A DNA stretch of 64,000 nucleotides from Lepisosteus oculatus (Eukaryota; Chordata; Actinopteri; Semionotiformes; Lepisosteidae). The DNA is taken from the NCBI RefSeq assembly GCF_040954835.1, contig NW_027168352.1:647501-711500 (forward strand), in the 5' to 3' direction. Under the pieces are notes generated by a model, which saw only the letters and a program-made list of their open reading frames with translations, was not told where the DNA came from and did no database searches. The first letter of the stretch is position 1. Every line of letters starts with the position of its first letter. The translations under genes were made by a program, and so were the position numbers. This document shows, piece by piece, positions 30,518-44,600 of the stretch.

Positions 30518-31000
30518 TCAGTCCAGACTGGGGTCTGGGGTCCCTCAGCTTCAGTCCAGTCCAGAATGGGGCCCCTCAGCTTCAGTCCAGTCCAGTCTGG
30601 GGCCCCTCAGCTCCAGTCCAACCTGGTGTCCCTCAGCTCCAGTGCAGTCCAGACTGGGGTCCCTCAGCTTCGGTCCAGCACAGACTGGGGTCCCTCAGCT
30701 TTGGTCCAGCACGGTCTGGGGTCCCTCAGCTTCAGTCCAGACTGGGGTCCCTCAGCTCCAGTCCAGTCCAGTCTGGTGTCTCTCAGCTCCAGTCCAGTCC
30801 AGTCTGGGGCCCCTCAGCTCCGGTGCAGTCCAGTCTGGTGTCTCTCAGCTCCGGTCCAGTCCAGTCTGGTGTCCCTAGGCTCCAGTCCAGTCCAGTCTGG
30901 TGTCCCTCAGCTCCTGTCCAGTCCAGTCTGGGGCCCCTCAGCTTCAGTGCAGTCCAGTCTGGCGTCCCTCAGCTCCAGTCCAGTCCAGTCTAGTCCAGTC
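30518..31000. repeat. 31-bp minisatellite, A2
   Basis: Counterpart of 12505-12955 with one added unit near 30960. Confidence 0.9.
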
Positions 31001-31006
31001 CAGATC

Positions 31007-31592
31007 TTAGCTGGCACAGAACCAGGAAAGGAACCTGGAAAGAATATTGTTATTGCAGGTGTGAGGGACACAGACACAGACGTCACCATGACATCAAACA
31101 GCAAGAGGAGACTCCTCCTTGAATCACAGACACGACCGGGTGGCGCCCCCCTGTCTGCTCACCTGCACCTCCTCTTCCTCTTCTTGTCCTTCCCAGCAGC
31201 CTGCTCCTCCTCTCCCTCGCTCTTCCTCTCCTGACCCACGGTCTCCGCCGCCTCCATGGGCTCGTCGTGATCATCTGTCTCCACCGACACGCAGCTCAGG
31301 GAGTTTAAAAAGACGCACCAGCGATTCTGCAGGAGAGACAGGAGAGTCACGTTAAGAGTCGGACTGGACACTCCAGGACATGAACACTGCACTGAGAGAG
31401 AGAGAGGGGTTCATACAGACACATGACTGGACACTCCAGTACATGAACACTGCACTGAGAGAGAAAGGGGTTCATACAGACACACTGACTGGACACTGAC
31501 TGGACACTGGACAGGAGTAAAGAGAGGATCAGAGCATTACCCACCTTATTTTTCTTCTGTCTCACAGGAGGTGGTGATTGGACCTCCTCCAG
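31007..31592 (-). pseudogene. Partial gene copy A2 (exons 6-8)
   Basis: Exons 31545-31592, 31163-31326 and 31007-31034, all open and in phase. Differs from A1 by a few residues, for example AAGKDKK in place of AARKDKK. Confidence 0.75.
31355..31523. repeat. 62-bp minisatellite, A2
   Basis: Counterpart of 13311-13480. Confidence 0.85.
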
Positions 31593-31717
31593 CTGGAGTC
31601 CGAGGAGGGAGAGAGGGGGCAGGAGAGGGACAGCACAGGGAGAGAAAGAGAGAGACAGGTGAGTCAAGTGTCCCAAGAGTACAGAGACTCTGCTGAAATC
31701 ACACTCGCAGTGAGTGA

Positions 31718-32325
31718 CACCGACACTAACCAGCCTCAGGACAGCACTGCTAGAGCATCACAACCCAGACTCAACCACATCACAGCACAGATCAAACAGC
31801 AATATCTCACACACTGGGACACACACACACAAACACAACATAAACTGGAATGCTACAGAACCTTAAACAGACAATACACACTAGCTGAATATTTGACCAA
31901 AATAAAAAATAACAAACAGAAACAGACCCTGACGAAGTACAGGCTCAGTGACCACAACCTGGTCATAGAAACTGGGCGACACAGGCAGACCTGGCTGCCC
32001 AGAGAGGACAGGCTGTGCTCCCACTGCCAGCGGGGAGAAATAGAGACAGAGGTGCACTTCCTACTGCACTGTGACAGATACTCTGGGATTAGAGAAACAT
32101 TCTTCCCGAAATTCAGTAATCTAATCCCAGAGTTCCCACACCTGCCAGAATCACAACGGGTCCCAATCCTACTGGGAGAGGGAGGAGGGAACTCAGTTGA
32201 TCTGGCAGCCCAGTATGTGATCTCCTGTCACAGCCTGAGGAACAGTGAGTCTGTCTCCCAATAATGCTCCAGCCGCCTAAAGTATATGTCAATATTTTAT
32301 AATATGTGTTTGTTGTAAATGTCTG
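31718..32325 (+). mobile_element. LINE C-terminal fragment, A2
   Basis: Counterpart of 13674-14280. The frame is still open (stop at 32262-32264) with a P-to-S change in TARASQPR. Confidence 0.75.
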
Positions 32326-32334
32326 TAACATGTC

Positions 32335-33790
32335 TGCTTTACGCAGAGAGTGGCGGGGGTTGGATGTCAAGGCCTGACGATACCGCATTACGCAGAGAGT
32401 GGAGGGGTGGAATGTCAGGGCCCGACGACACTGCTTTATGCAGAGAATGGAGGGGTGGGTGTCAGGGCCATACGACACTTCTTTATTCAGAGAGTGGAGG
32501 GGGTGGGATGTCAGGGCTAGATGACACTGCTTTACACAGAGAGTGGAGAGGTGGGTGTCAAGGCTATACGACAGTGCTTTACACAGAGAGTGGTGGGGGT
32601 GGGATGTCAGGGCCATATGACACTGCTTTACACAGAGAGTGGCGGGGCTAGGATGTCAGGGCCATATGACACTGCTTTACACAGAGAGTGGTGGGGGTGG
32701 GATGTCAGGGCTTGACGACACTGCTTTATGCAGAGAGTGGAGGGGTGGGATGTCAGGGCTATACGACAGTGCTTTCGGCAGAGAGTGGTGGGGGTCTGAT
32801 GTCAGGGCCATACGACACTTCTTTACGCAGGGAGTGGCAGGGGTGGGATGTCAGGGCCTGACGATACTACTTTACACAGTTAGTGGTGGGGGTGGGATGT
32901 CAGGGCCATACGACACTTCTTTACGCAGAGAGTGGCAGAGCTTGACGACACTGCTTTATGCAAAAAATGGAGGGGTGGGTGTCAGGGCTATATGACAGTG
33001 CTTTCCGCAGAGAGTGGTGGGGGTGTGATGTCAGGGCCATACAGCAGTGCTTTACACAGAGAGTGATGGGGGTGTGATGTCAGGGCCATATGACACTGCT
33101 TTACACAGAGAGTGGCGGGGGTGGGATATCAGGGCCTGACAACACAGCTTAACGCAGAGTGTGGAGGGGTGAGTGTCAGGGTTATACGGCAGTGCTTTAC
33201 GCAGAGAGTGGTGGGGGTGTGATGTCAGGGCCATACGACAGTGCTTTACACAGAGAGTGGCGGGGGAGGGATGTCAGGGCTTGACAACACTGCTTTATGT
33301 AGAGAGTGGAGGGGAGGGTTTCAGAGCCATAAGACACTGCTTTATGCAGAGAGTGGATGGATTGGTGTCAGGGCCATATGACACTACTTTACACAGAGAG
33401 TGGCGGGAGTGGGATGTCAGGCCCTGACGATACTACTTTACGTAGACAGTGGCGGGGGTGGGATGTCAGGGCCTGACGACACTGCTTTATTCAGAGTGGA
33501 GGGGTGGGTGTCAGGGCTATACGACAGTGCTTAATGCAGAGAGTGGAGGGTTGGGTGTCAGGGCTATACGACAGTGCTTTCCGCAGAGAGTGGTGGGGGT
33601 GTGATGTCAGGGCCATACGACACTTCTTTACGCAGGGAGTGGCAGGGGTGGGATGTCAGGGCCTGACGATACTTATTTACGCAGAGAGTGGCAGGGGTGG
33701 GATGTCAGGGCCTGACGACACTGCTTTATGCAGAGAATGGAGGGGTGGGTGTCAGGGCCATACGACACTTCTTTATTCAGAGAGTGGAGA
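32335..33790. repeat. About 47-bp minisatellite, A2
   Basis: Same length class as unit 1, with a slightly different subtype order near 32940-33010. Confidence 0.9.
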
Positions 33791-34009
33791 TCTAGACAAA
33801 GGGGGCAACTCTTAGTCGTATGGGCTTAGTCACACATCGCAGCGATTAAAAAAACAAAAGAAACATATTATGTCTGTTACTAACGACTTTTTTTTCCTAC
33901 ATTGAAAGTCTCTTTCCCGGGTGATTTTCTAGCGCGACTGGGGCTCTTCATTTCTCCTCGGTGTCTCATCGCGGGCGGATTTGAAACAGACCACAGAAGG
34001 TGGTCACAC

Positions 34010-36656
34010 ACTATATTATTATTGAGAGACAGGCTCACTGTCTGTACCTCAGGCTGGGACAGGAGATCCCACACTGTATTATTATTATTGAGAGACAGGC
34101 TTACTCTCTGTTCCTCAAGCTGAGACAGGACATCACATACTGTATTATTAATGATTGACAGGCTCACTGTTCCTCAGGCTGGGACAGGAGATCACACACT
34201 GTATTATTATTATTGAGAGACAAGCTCACTGTCTGTTCCTCAGGCTGGGACAGAGGATCACACACTGTATTATTATTATTTAGAGACAGGCTCACTGTCT
34301 GTTCCTCAGAGTTGGACAGGAGATCCCACACTGAATTATTATTATAGAGAGACAGGCTCACTGTATGTTCCCCAGGCTGGGTCAGGAGCTCACACAGTAT
34401 TATTATAATTATTGAGAGACAGTCTCACTGTCTGTTCCTCAGTCTGGGACAGGAGATCACACACTGTATTATTATTGAGAGACAGGCTCACTGTCTGTTC
34501 CCCAGGCTGGGACAGGACATCCCACACTGTATTATTATAATTATTTAGAGACAGACTCACTGTCTTTTCCTCGGTCTGGGACAGATGGTCACACACTGTA
34601 TTATTATTGAGACAGGCTCACTGTCTGTTCCTCAATCTGGGACAGTAGATCACATTGTATTATTATTATTAATATTATTGAGAGTCTGGCACACTGTTCC
34701 CCAGGCTGGGACAGGAGATCCCACACTGTATTATTATTATTTTGAGACAGGCTCACTGTTTGTTCCTCAGGCTGGGACAGGAGATCCCACACTGAATTAT
34801 TATTATTTTGAGACAGGCTCACTGTTTGTTCCTCAGGCTGGGACAGGAGATCCCACACTGAATTATTATTATTGAGAGACAGGCTTACTCTCTGTTCCTC
34901 AGGCGGAGACAGGACATCACATACTGTATTATTATTGATTGACAGGCTTATTGTTCCTCAGGCTGGGACAGGAGATCAGACACTGTATTATTATTATAGT
35001 GAGACAGGCTCACTGTATGTTCCCCAGGCTGGGACAGGAGGTCATACATTATATTATTATTAAAGAGAGACAGGCTCACAGTATGTTCCACAAACTGAGA
35101 CAGGAATTCACACTGTATTATTATTATTGAAAGACAGACTCACTGTCTTTTCCTCAGTCTGGGACAGTTGGTCACATACTGTATTATTATTATTGAGAGA
35201 CAGGCTCACTGTTCCTCATGCTGGGACAGTAGATCACACTGTATTATTATTACTGAGAGTCTGGCTCACTGTTCCCCAGGCTGGGACAGGAGATCACACA
35301 CTGTATTATTATTAGTGAGAGACAGGCTTACTCTCTGTTCCACAGGCTGAGACAGGACATCACATATTGTATTATTATTATTGACAGATAGGCTGACTGT
35401 CTGTTCCTCAGGCTGGGACAGAGGATCACACACTGTATTATTATTGAGAGACAGGCTCACTCTCTGTTCCTCAGGCTGGGACAGGAGATCACACATTGGC
35501 TTGTTATTGAGAGGCAGGCTCACTGTCTGTTCCTCAGGTTGGGACAGGAGATCACATGCTGTATTATTATTATTGAGAGACAGGCTCATTGTCTGTTTCT
35601 CAGGCTGGGACAGGAGATCACACACTGTATTATTATTATTGACAGATAGGCTGACTGTCTGTTCCTCAGAATGGGACAAGAGATCACACACTGTATTACT
35701 ATTATTGACAGATAGGCTCACTGTGTCTTCGCTTGGGCTTGAACAGAAGATCACACACTGGATTATTATTACTGAGAGAGGCTCACAGTCTGTTCCTCAG
35801 GCTGGGACAGGAAATCACACACTCTATTATTATTATTGAGAGACAGGCTCACTGTCTGTTCCTCAGGCTAGGGTAGGATATCACACACTGTATTATTAGT
35901 ATTGAGAGAAAGCCTCAGTGTTCCCCAGGCTGGGACAGGAGATCACACATTGTATTTTTATTATTGAGAGACAGGCTCACTGTTCCTCAGGCTGGGACAG
36001 GAGTTCAAACTGTATTATTATTATTATTGAGAGACAAGCTCACTGTTCCCCAGGCTGGGACAGGAGGCGCAATTATTATTGAGAGACAGGCTCACTGTCT
36101 GTTCCTCAGGCTGGGACAGGAGATCACAAACTGTATTATTATTATAGAGAGACCTGCTCTTTCCTGACTGTTCCTTAGGCTGGGACAGCAGATCATAATC
36201 TGCTTTATTATTATTGAGAGACTGGCTCACTCCTGTCTGTTCCTCAGGTTGGGAAAGGAGATCAGACACTGTATTATTATTATTGAGAGACGGGCTCAGT
36301 GCTCCCCAGGCTGAGACAGGAGATCACACACTGTATTATTATTATTGAGTATCTGGTTCACTGTTCCCCAGGCTGGGACAGGAAATCACACACTGTATTA
36401 TTATTATTGAGAGACAGGCTCACTGTCTGTTCCTCAGGCTGGGGCAGGATATCACACACTGTATTATTCGTATTGAGAGACAGCCTCAGTGTTCCCCAGG
36501 CTGGGACAGGAGATCACACACTGTATTATTATTGAGAGACAGGTTCACTGTCTGTTCCTCTGGCTGGGGCAGGGAATCACACACTGTATTATTAGGATTA
36601 TTAAGAGACAGGCTCGCTGTCTGCTCCACAGGCTGGGACAGGATATCACACACTGT
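34010..36656. repeat. About 64-bp minisatellite, A2
   Basis: Same family as 15950-18615. The order and number of units differ at the left end and near 35000-35300, showing unit-level turnover. Confidence 0.92.
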
Positions 36657-37113
36657 TGTAGTGTTCTCTCACGAGGCACCAGTTCTGTAGGGGTTTGGGC
36701 ATTTACTGGGACAATTATTTTTGTGGCAGTAAATCACACAATTGATTCTTTTAATGGTCTTAGAATCCAACCATGCGACATAACTCAAACAACGCACACA
36801 CAGGTACTAATACACGAGGATACATTTGTTAATATATAGAATATGCATGCAAACCTAACAGATCTTATCGTATGGGTTATCAGAATACAAAAGATATAAA
36901 TTCATTCAGTTACAAAGAGTTACACATATCAAGAGGACATAAGTTCGGTATATCATTCATTTAGACCATTTCGTAATTGAACTTGTTTACAACTTCTACA
37001 TGAGATACTTAAAACAAGTACATAACCCTTAGGAATTAAATTGATATCAACTGGTTGGGAGCAGTAATGCAATAAGGTTGAATACTCACTGCCGGTGGGT
37101 CCCTTTTCACACC

Positions 37114-37186
37114 GTTTCCGTAGTGCAGCGGTTATCACGTTCGCCTCACACGCGAAAAATCCCCGGTTTGAAACCGGACGGGAACA
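37114..37186 (+). pseudogene. tRNA-Val(CAC) pseudogene, unit 2
   Basis: Counterpart of 19051-19123. The B box is nearer normal here (CCGGTTTGAAACCGG pairs as a T arm), but the variable region GAAAAATC and T loop TTTGAAA remain off-consensus. Confidence 0.7.
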
Positions 37187-37763
37187 GCCTCCTCTTTTTG
37201 CACGCTCCTGTACTTCACAGAGGTCTTGAGCGACCGGTCATTTGTTCCCAATGTGTTTCCGGTGCCTTCATGCACTCTTGTACCAAACGCACGTTCCTTC
37301 TGTACGCGGAGCCGATCATTTGCAATTGGGCTGTGCCGACAGACCAGGACGAGCTCTGTCGGCTCAAAAGCAGCGCAGGACCTGCAAGAACAAAAGAAAG
37401 ATTAGCATCCAGCGGGGGCTTCTTAGTGAGCCCAAGATCTCATCAAGAATCGGCTCCAGCAACAGGGCTGGGCGCATTGTTCCATTCTCCGACCACTCTC
37501 GGTGTAAACAAGTCCCTCCTGGTCTCTGCTTGAATTGCACTTTCCTGCGTTTGCTATGGTGTAACTGGGTTCCCCTGCATGGGCGAATGTGAAGAAGATC
37601 CTAAGTAAGTCATTGAAGAAAACCGAGAAGAGGTCGGAGTGGCCTCTGTCGTTCATCAACGATCCAGTCAGGCAGTACTCCTCTGCAAAGCGCAGTTCGT
37701 TCACGTCGATTGACTTTTTTTTGCCTTCATTTGTGCATGTAGTAAAAGCAGACGCCCCTATTC

Positions 37764-37835
37764 TACCGTGAACCCGACTCGAACCGGGGTTGTGGCGGCC
37801 ACAACGCAAAGTACTGACCACTATACGATCACGGA
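37764..37835 (-). tRNA. tRNA-His(GTG)-like, unit 2
   Basis: As the unit 1 copy, but the 5' end reads TCCGTGATCG, weakening the first acceptor pair. Probably a pseudogene. Confidence 0.6.
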
Positions 37836-38034
37836 GAGATACCGAGACACACGTGGCAGGGCGGAAAAGGCTGTGCTCTCTTCGTGTGACATAATTCGGA
37901 AAAGTCCTGACGTTGCATTTCAACTGAGCCCCAGTATACATCGACCCTTCGACACTCTGAGTGACACCTCTTGCGTGTTTTCTCATATTTATGTAGTTTG
38001 CTTGCATGATGCCCGGAACAGCGGGGTTGTTCGC

Positions 38035-38106
38035 TCCCATATGGTCGAGCGGTTAGGATTCCTGGTTTTCACCCACGTGGCCTGGGTTCAACTCCCGGTA
38101 TGGGAA
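38035..38106 (+). tRNA. tRNA-Glu(TTC), unit 2
   Basis: TCCCATATGGTCGAGCGG to GGTATGGGAA. The anticodon stem CCTGG/CCACG has one mismatch. The acceptor is intact. Confidence 0.78.
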
Positions 38107-38558
38107 CGTGTCAGTTTTGAATCCTGCTTTCCAAAAGATTAGCACCGTGTACGAAGGAGCCGCATTAAAACTACTCGAACGTGCAAAACGTGCGAGAAGA
38201 GGGGGCGCTTGTTTCCAACCGAAACTTCTCGCGTGTGAGACGAGCTGACCATCGCTGCAGGAGGTGGGAGGGTTACTCTGGTAGACAGGGCTGACCTTCG
38301 GCAATAGGATTTATACTCTCCAAGATGATATTTGCACTTTCTGGAGAGGCGATTTTCTCCACTTCAGTAGCCCGATTTCGTCGATTGCGTGGAGAGGGCT
38401 GTAGAATGTGGCGCCGCCTTTCCTGCTCCATCCATGACAGGCGTGCTGGTCTCTGGAGAGAGAGCACGGTCCATCAGCGCACTCCAATAAAGGCACTGGA
38501 AGCAGCTGAATCGCATTGACGAAGCTCAGCGCTGGGCCGCTGGGCACCTCTTACCACC

Positions 38559-38636
38559 GTTTCCGTAGTGTAGTGGTTATCACGTTCGCCTCACAGGCAA
38601 AAGGTCCCCGGTTCGAACCCGGTTCGGGCGGAAGCA
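38559..38636 (+). pseudogene. tRNA-Val(CAC) variant with duplicated T-arm bases, unit 2
   Basis: The loop reads CTCACAG, and the T arm (GGTTCGAACCCGGTTCGGGC) has about five extra bases from repetition of CGGTTCG, giving 78 nt. Probably inactive. Confidence 0.7.
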
Positions 38637-38782
38637 GACTTCTTTGGTCGCCACGCACAAAAGGGGATTGGGGATTCGCCTAGCACTGTGATCGAACAGA
38701 CCCACTCACCTCTTAGTGTGGCGGGATCTGCACAGTGCATGTCACAGCGCATCCTGCTTTCACTTCAATGCGCGTCCTGATG

Positions 38783-38840
38783 TACCCCGGTCTCCCGCGT
38801 GACAGGTGGGGACAGGTGACAGGTCCACTACTAACGAGGA
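38783..38840 (-). pseudogene. Scrambled tRNA-Asp fragment, unit 2
   Basis: Shorter version of 20712-20781, with a 12-bp GACAGGT segment absent. Confidence 0.6.
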
Positions 38841-39250
38841 AGACATCGCTCTCTCCGACCCCCGGCATCGTGTCCCGACCCACCGTGCTGGAAGCCGACT
38901 CGTGCTGTGATTCCTTTACGGAGCAGAAATGACAACCGAGGAGCCGAGAGATCATTTCAGCATTTCGCGTCTGAACGGAAAACACAAACGACCAACTCGG
39001 AATGACTTGCCTTTGACGCTTATCAAAGCGTTCTTTGTGGATCGAACAGACCCACACCTCTTAGTGTGGCGGGATCTGCACAGTGCATGTCGCAGCGCTC
39101 CCTGCTTTCACTTCAATGTGCTTCCTGATGTCGAGTCGTGTGCCGTGCGGAGGCTCTGAAAGCGAGAGCAATGAAAAGGTGCACGACGCTGTGTTAGAAA
39201 ACAGAGAAGTGAAAGGCAGTCCTTTCTCTAAGGAGGTGAAAGAAAAGCTA

Positions 39251-39322
39251 CTCCCCGTCGGGGAATCGAACCCCGGTCTCTCGCGTGACAGGCGGGGATA
39301 CTTGCCACTATACTAACGAGGA
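39251..39322 (-). tRNA. tRNA-Asp(GTC), unit 2
   Basis: Same sequence as unit 1, including the GCGAG anticodon-stem mismatch. Confidence 0.85.
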
Positions 39323-39359
39323 AGACATCGCACGCTCCGACCCCCGGCATCGTGTCCAG

Positions 39360-39553
39360 ACCCAGCCCTGTGGTTGAAGCCGATACCCTGGCTTCTCTCC
39401 AGACACAGCTGGGTGAGTTCCTCCAGTCAGGACAGGGGGGCTCTACTGTACACAGAGGGTGGCGGGGGTGTGGAACAACTCCTTTGTTCGGGGCCTTGGG
39501 GCATTCTTGTTGTGAAAGGCGCTATATAAAAAACGGAATTGAAATTGAATCTT
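39360..39553 (+). mobile_element. Fish retroposon 3' region, unit 2
   Basis: Counterpart of 21310-21500. Confidence 0.5.
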
Positions 39554-39683
39554 ACAGGTTTGGGTTTTTCAGAGATCTTGTCAGAGATCTTGTCTGACAT
39601 GCCCGTTTCAAAAACGTTCCTCACGTTCGAGCGCCGCCGGTCTGTGACGTAACGTATCCTTACACAACCATGACGGTTTCATC

Positions 39684-39812
39684 ATGGACAGCACGAAAGC
39701 CCGAAAAGTGGTTGACCTTTTAGTTTGGCAACGCCACGATGGATCCCAGTTTTTTTTTATTTTGGAGGCCAAAGAGGACAAAAAAGGAAACGTCCGGTGT
39801 CTTGTAGCGTGA
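39684..39812 (+). CDS. 42-codon frame or first exon, unrecognised, unit 2
   Basis: Frame identical to 21630-21758, and the upstream CRE-like TGACGTAA is conserved. Confidence 0.3.
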   Translation: MDSTKARKVVDLLVWQRHDGSQFFFILEAKEDKKGNVRCLVA

Positions 39813-41017
39813 GAAGGGTTTAAATTTCGACTTAAGGAGTTGGCCATCGTTATATTTCGCGAGGTATAATACGGGGGGAAAAAGAACATTTGTATTTATC
39901 AACCTACTAGTAATACTGGGTGGATGTCACGTTCCCCAAAGTTCAGTGCCTCTCTCTAATAAAGCAGAAACGCGACATTAAACTCCGTTCGAAACGGGAG
40001 AATTCACCAGGACACGATACAACTGACGTCCGGAAAAAAAAGAAAAAAAGAACTCCTATTCCCATTTGTAATGACCCGTCGTGTTTTTCCCGGTGTACGC
40101 TTCTCTTTCGGAGACCGTTTTGTTGTTTTGCTGTTGGAATAAATGCCGAGGTGACCCTTCTGTGTGGAGTCTGCGTGTTCTCTCCAGCGGGTCGTTTCCT
40201 CCACCGCAGGGGCTGGTCGAAACGGGGTCTCCCAATCATCACAGAAGTGTGTGTCGTTTTGGGTGGTGGTGGTGGGGGGATGCATCGGGGATACTGCGCC
40301 CCGAGGGGGTGACCTCTCACATTGCTCCGGACGAAGGGAGAAGACCTGTACCTTCCCGAGTCCGGGTTGTGAAAACTACAGCGCTACCCTGTTTTCCATT
40401 TGTATCGTGTATTATTAGACAGTCATAAGTATCTGTACTGATCACAGAGTCCCCCTCTCACTGCCAGGACTGAAGCCCAGTGCAGCACGAATAATAATAA
40501 TAATAATTAATAAGTCTGGACCCTCCACTCAGAGCTCCTCCCAGGTCAGGGGGATCCCCTCCAGCCCCCCCAGTGTGCAGCCCCCACCTGGATGATGCTC
40601 CAGTCCGCTCAGCAGACAGCAGCTCTCAGTGGGGAGGAGAGCAGAGGGATGGAGCCAGTTCAGAGAGGGGGGGTGATTAGGAGGCCATGATGGGTCAAGA
40701 CCAGGGGGGGAATCAGGCCAGGACACTGGGGTAACACCCCTACTCTTTTCCAGAGACACCCCGGGATTGTTAATGAGCACAGAGAGTCAGGACCTCGGTT
40801 TGACGTCTCATCCGAAGGACGGCGCCTGTTTACAGTCCAGTGTCCCCCTTCACTATACTGGGGCATCAGGACCCACACAGACCGCAGGGTGAGAGCGCCC
40901 CCTGCTGGCCCCACTCACACCTCTCGCAGCAGCAACCCTGGGGGGGGGGGGGAGGGAAAAAACCAAAAGCTAAACAGATTTTTTTAAAAAACATTTTATT
41001 GATGCTTTACAAAAGTC

Positions 41018-41658
41018 CAGTCCAGTCTGGTGTCCCTCAGCTCCAGTCCAATCCAGTCTGATATCCCTCAGCTCCAGTCCAGTGCAGTCTGGGGCCCCTC
41101 GGCCCCAGTCAAGTCCAGTCTGGGGCCCCTCAGCTTTAGTCCAGTCTGGTGTCCCTCAGCTCCAGTGCAGTCCAGACTGGGGTCCCTCAGCTTCAGTCCA
41201 GCACAGTCTCAGGTCCCTCAGGTTCGGTCCAGCACAGACTGGGGTCCCTCAGCTCCAGTCCAGTCCAGTCTGGTGTCCCTCAGCTTCGGTCCAGTCCAGT
41301 CTGGGGTCCCTCAGCTTCAGTCCAGCACAGTCTGGGGTCCCTCAGCTTCGGTCCAGCACAGACTGGGGTCCCTCAGCTTCGGTCCAGCACAGTCTGGTGT
41401 CCCTCAGCTTTGGCCCACCACAGACTGGGGTCCCTCAGCTTCGGTCCAGCACAAACTGGGGTCCCTCAGCTTCGGTCCAGCACAGTCTGGGGTCCCTCAG
41501 CTTCAGTCCAGACTGGGGTCCCTCAGCTTCGGTCCAGCACAGTCTGGGGTCCCTCAGCTCCAGTCCAGTCCAGTCCAGGCTATTGTCCCTAGGCTCCAGT
41601 CCAGTCGTCTGGTGTCCCTCAGCTCCGGTCCACTCCAGTCCAGTCCAGTCCAGTCCAG
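41018..41658. repeat. 31-bp minisatellite, B2
   Basis: Counterpart of 22965-23625, with one 31-bp unit lost near 41565. Confidence 0.9.
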
Positions 41659-41661
41659 ATC

Positions 41662-44600
41662 TTAGCAGGCACAGAACCAGGAAAGGAACCTGGAAAGAAT
41701 ATTGTTATTGCAGTTGTGAGGGACAAAGACACAGACGTCACCATGACATCAAACAGCAAGAGGAGACTCCTCCTTGAATCACAGACACGACCGGGCGGCG
41801 CCCCCCTGTCTGCTCACCTGCACCTCCTCTTCCTCTTCTTGTCCTTCCCGGCAGCCTGCTCCTCCTCTCCCTCGCTCTTCCTCTCCCTCGCTACGGTCTC
41901 CGCCGCCTCCATCGGCTCGTCCTGATCTTCTGTCTCCACTGACACGCAGCTCAGGGACTTCAAAAAGACGCAACAGCGCTTCTGAAGCAGAGACAGGAGA
42001 GTCACGTTAAGAGTCGGACTGGACACTCCAGGACATGAACACTGCACTGAGAGAGAGAGGGGTTCATACAGACACACTGACTGGACACTCCAGTACATGA
42101 ACACTGCACTGAGAGAGAGAGAGGTTCATACAAACATACTGACTAGACACTCCAGTACATGAACACTGCACTGAGAGAGAGAGGGGTTCATACAGACACA
42201 CTGACTGGACACTCCAGTACATGAACACTGCACTGAGAGAGAGAGGGGTTCACACAGACACCCTGACTGACTGGACACTCCAGTACATGAACACTGCACA
42301 GAGAGAGAGAGGTGTTCATACAGACACACTGACTGGACACTCCAGGACATGAACACTGCACTGAGAGAGAGAGGGGTTCATACAGACACCCTGACTGGAC
42401 ACTGACTGGACACTGGACAGGAGTAAAGAGAGGATCAGAGCATTACCCACCTTCTTTTTCTTCTGTCTCACAGGAGGTGGTGATTGGACCTCCTCCAGCT
42501 GGAGTCCGAGGAGGGAGAGAGAGGGCAGGAGAGGGACAGCACAGGGAGAGAAAGAGAGAGACAGGTGAGTCAAGTGTCCCAAGAGCACAGAGACTCTGCT
42601 GAGATCACACTCGCAGTGAGTGAGCCTGGGTGTAGCCCACTAATACTGACCCTCTGGACACCACAGGACAGAGAGGAGGAGGAGGAGAGAGACACACTGC
42701 CTGGACACCACAGGACAGAGAGGAGGAGGAGAGAGACACTGACAGACAGGGCTGAAAGAGAGAGAGACAGAGAGGCAGGGACAGACAGACAGCAGGCCGA
42801 GAGAGAGACACTGAGATCGAGGGACAGACAGACTGAGAGACAGGGCTGAAAGAGAGAGAGACAGAGAGGCAGGGACAGACAGACAGAGCAGGCCGAGAGA
42901 GACACTGACAGACAGGGCTGAAAGAGAGAGAGACACTGAGACCCAGGGACAGACAAGACGGTGAAACTCCACCACAGACAGGACAGGAGGCAGGGTGGGA
43001 CCAGCACTGACCTCCTTCCTCTCTCCTGCCAGAGGAACTGTCTCCACCTCCTCTTCCTCCTGCAAGTCAAGAGACAGGCTGAGAGAGAGACGGGCTGGCG
43101 GGACATCGGCGAACAGAGCTGAAGGCAGAGAGCCGGTGAGACAGGCCCAGCTGGGACAACGCAGGACAGACAGAGAGACAGACAGGGAGACACACGGAGA
43201 GACACAGGGAGACAGGCCCAGCTGGGACAACGCAGGACAGACAGAGAGCAGGGAGACACAGGGAGAGAGACCCAGCTGGGACAACGCAGGACAGACAGAG
43301 AGCAGGGAGACACACGGAGAGACACAGGGAGACAGGCCCAGCTGGGACAAAGCAGGACAGACAGAGAGCAGGGAGACATGGAAAGAGAGAGGGAGAGAGA
43401 CAGGGAGAGAGGGACAGACACAGAGACTCAGAAGGACAGAAAGACAGAAAGAGAGAAGTGCAGATGGACAGATGACAGAGACAGAGAAAAGGACATATGG
43501 ACTGATGGACAGAAAGACAGAAAAGGACAGAAAGACAGATGGACAGAAGGACAGATGGACTGAAGGATAGACGGACAGAAGGACAGATGGGCGGACAGAC
43601 AGATGGACGGACAGACGGACAGACTCTGCCCCACTTGCCTCGTCAGACATCTCAGCCTCTCTCCTTGCCCTCCGCACCGGGGAGCCCCAGGCGGGGCCTG
43701 GCGGGGCCGGGCGGGCGATGGGGGGCAGGACGGGCGGGGGCAGGGGCAGGGGCACCGCCCCGGGCAGCAGGGGGGGCTCGAGGGGCATGGCGGGGAGGAA
43801 GGGGGGGCGGCGGGGCGGGGCGGTCAGGGGCCTGAGGGGGCCGGAGGGGGGGGGCGGTGGCGGGGAGCGGAGGGGGCTCTCGGGCGAGGAGGGGGGGGAC
43901 ACCGAGCGGAACGAGCCGGGCGAGCCCGAGCGGGACGAGCCGGGCGACCCCGGGAGCTCCAGCTGCAGCTCGGCCGCCCTCTCCAGCTTCTGGACGAGCT
44001 CGGGGAAGCACGAAGACACCACGGGATTCTGTCCAGCGGGGAAAGGGGGAGACACAACGCAGGGGGGATGAGGAGCAGAGACTACGCCTGGACAGGTGAG
44101 TGTGTACAGTGTGTCCAGTAAGAGTCTGGACAGGTCTCTACAGTGTGTCCAGTGAGAGTGTGGACAGGTGAGTGTGTACAGTGTGTCCAGTGAGAGTGTG
44201 GACATGTGAGAGTGGACAGTGTGTCCAGTGAGTGTGGACAGGTGAGTGTGGACAGTGTGTCCAGTGAGAGTGTGGACAGGTGAGAGTGCACAGTGTGTCC
44301 AGTGAGTGTGGACAGTGTGTCCAGTGAGAGTCTGGACAGGTGAGTGTGTCCAGTGTGTCCAGTAAGAGTCTGGACAGGCGAGTGTGTCCAGTGTGTCCAG
44401 TAAGAGTGTGGACAGGTGTGTCCAACAGTAAGAAGCTGTCTTACCCTGTAACCCAGCTCAGGGGTGTTAGGGGGTGCTCTGTCTCCTCCCCAGATCTCAC
44501 CTTCAGCTCTGGTGAAATGCCGGACCACTAGGAGACGCTGGAAACGAGGACACAAGACAGAGGTCAGGTCCACAGAGCTCACTCAATCACTACAGCAAGC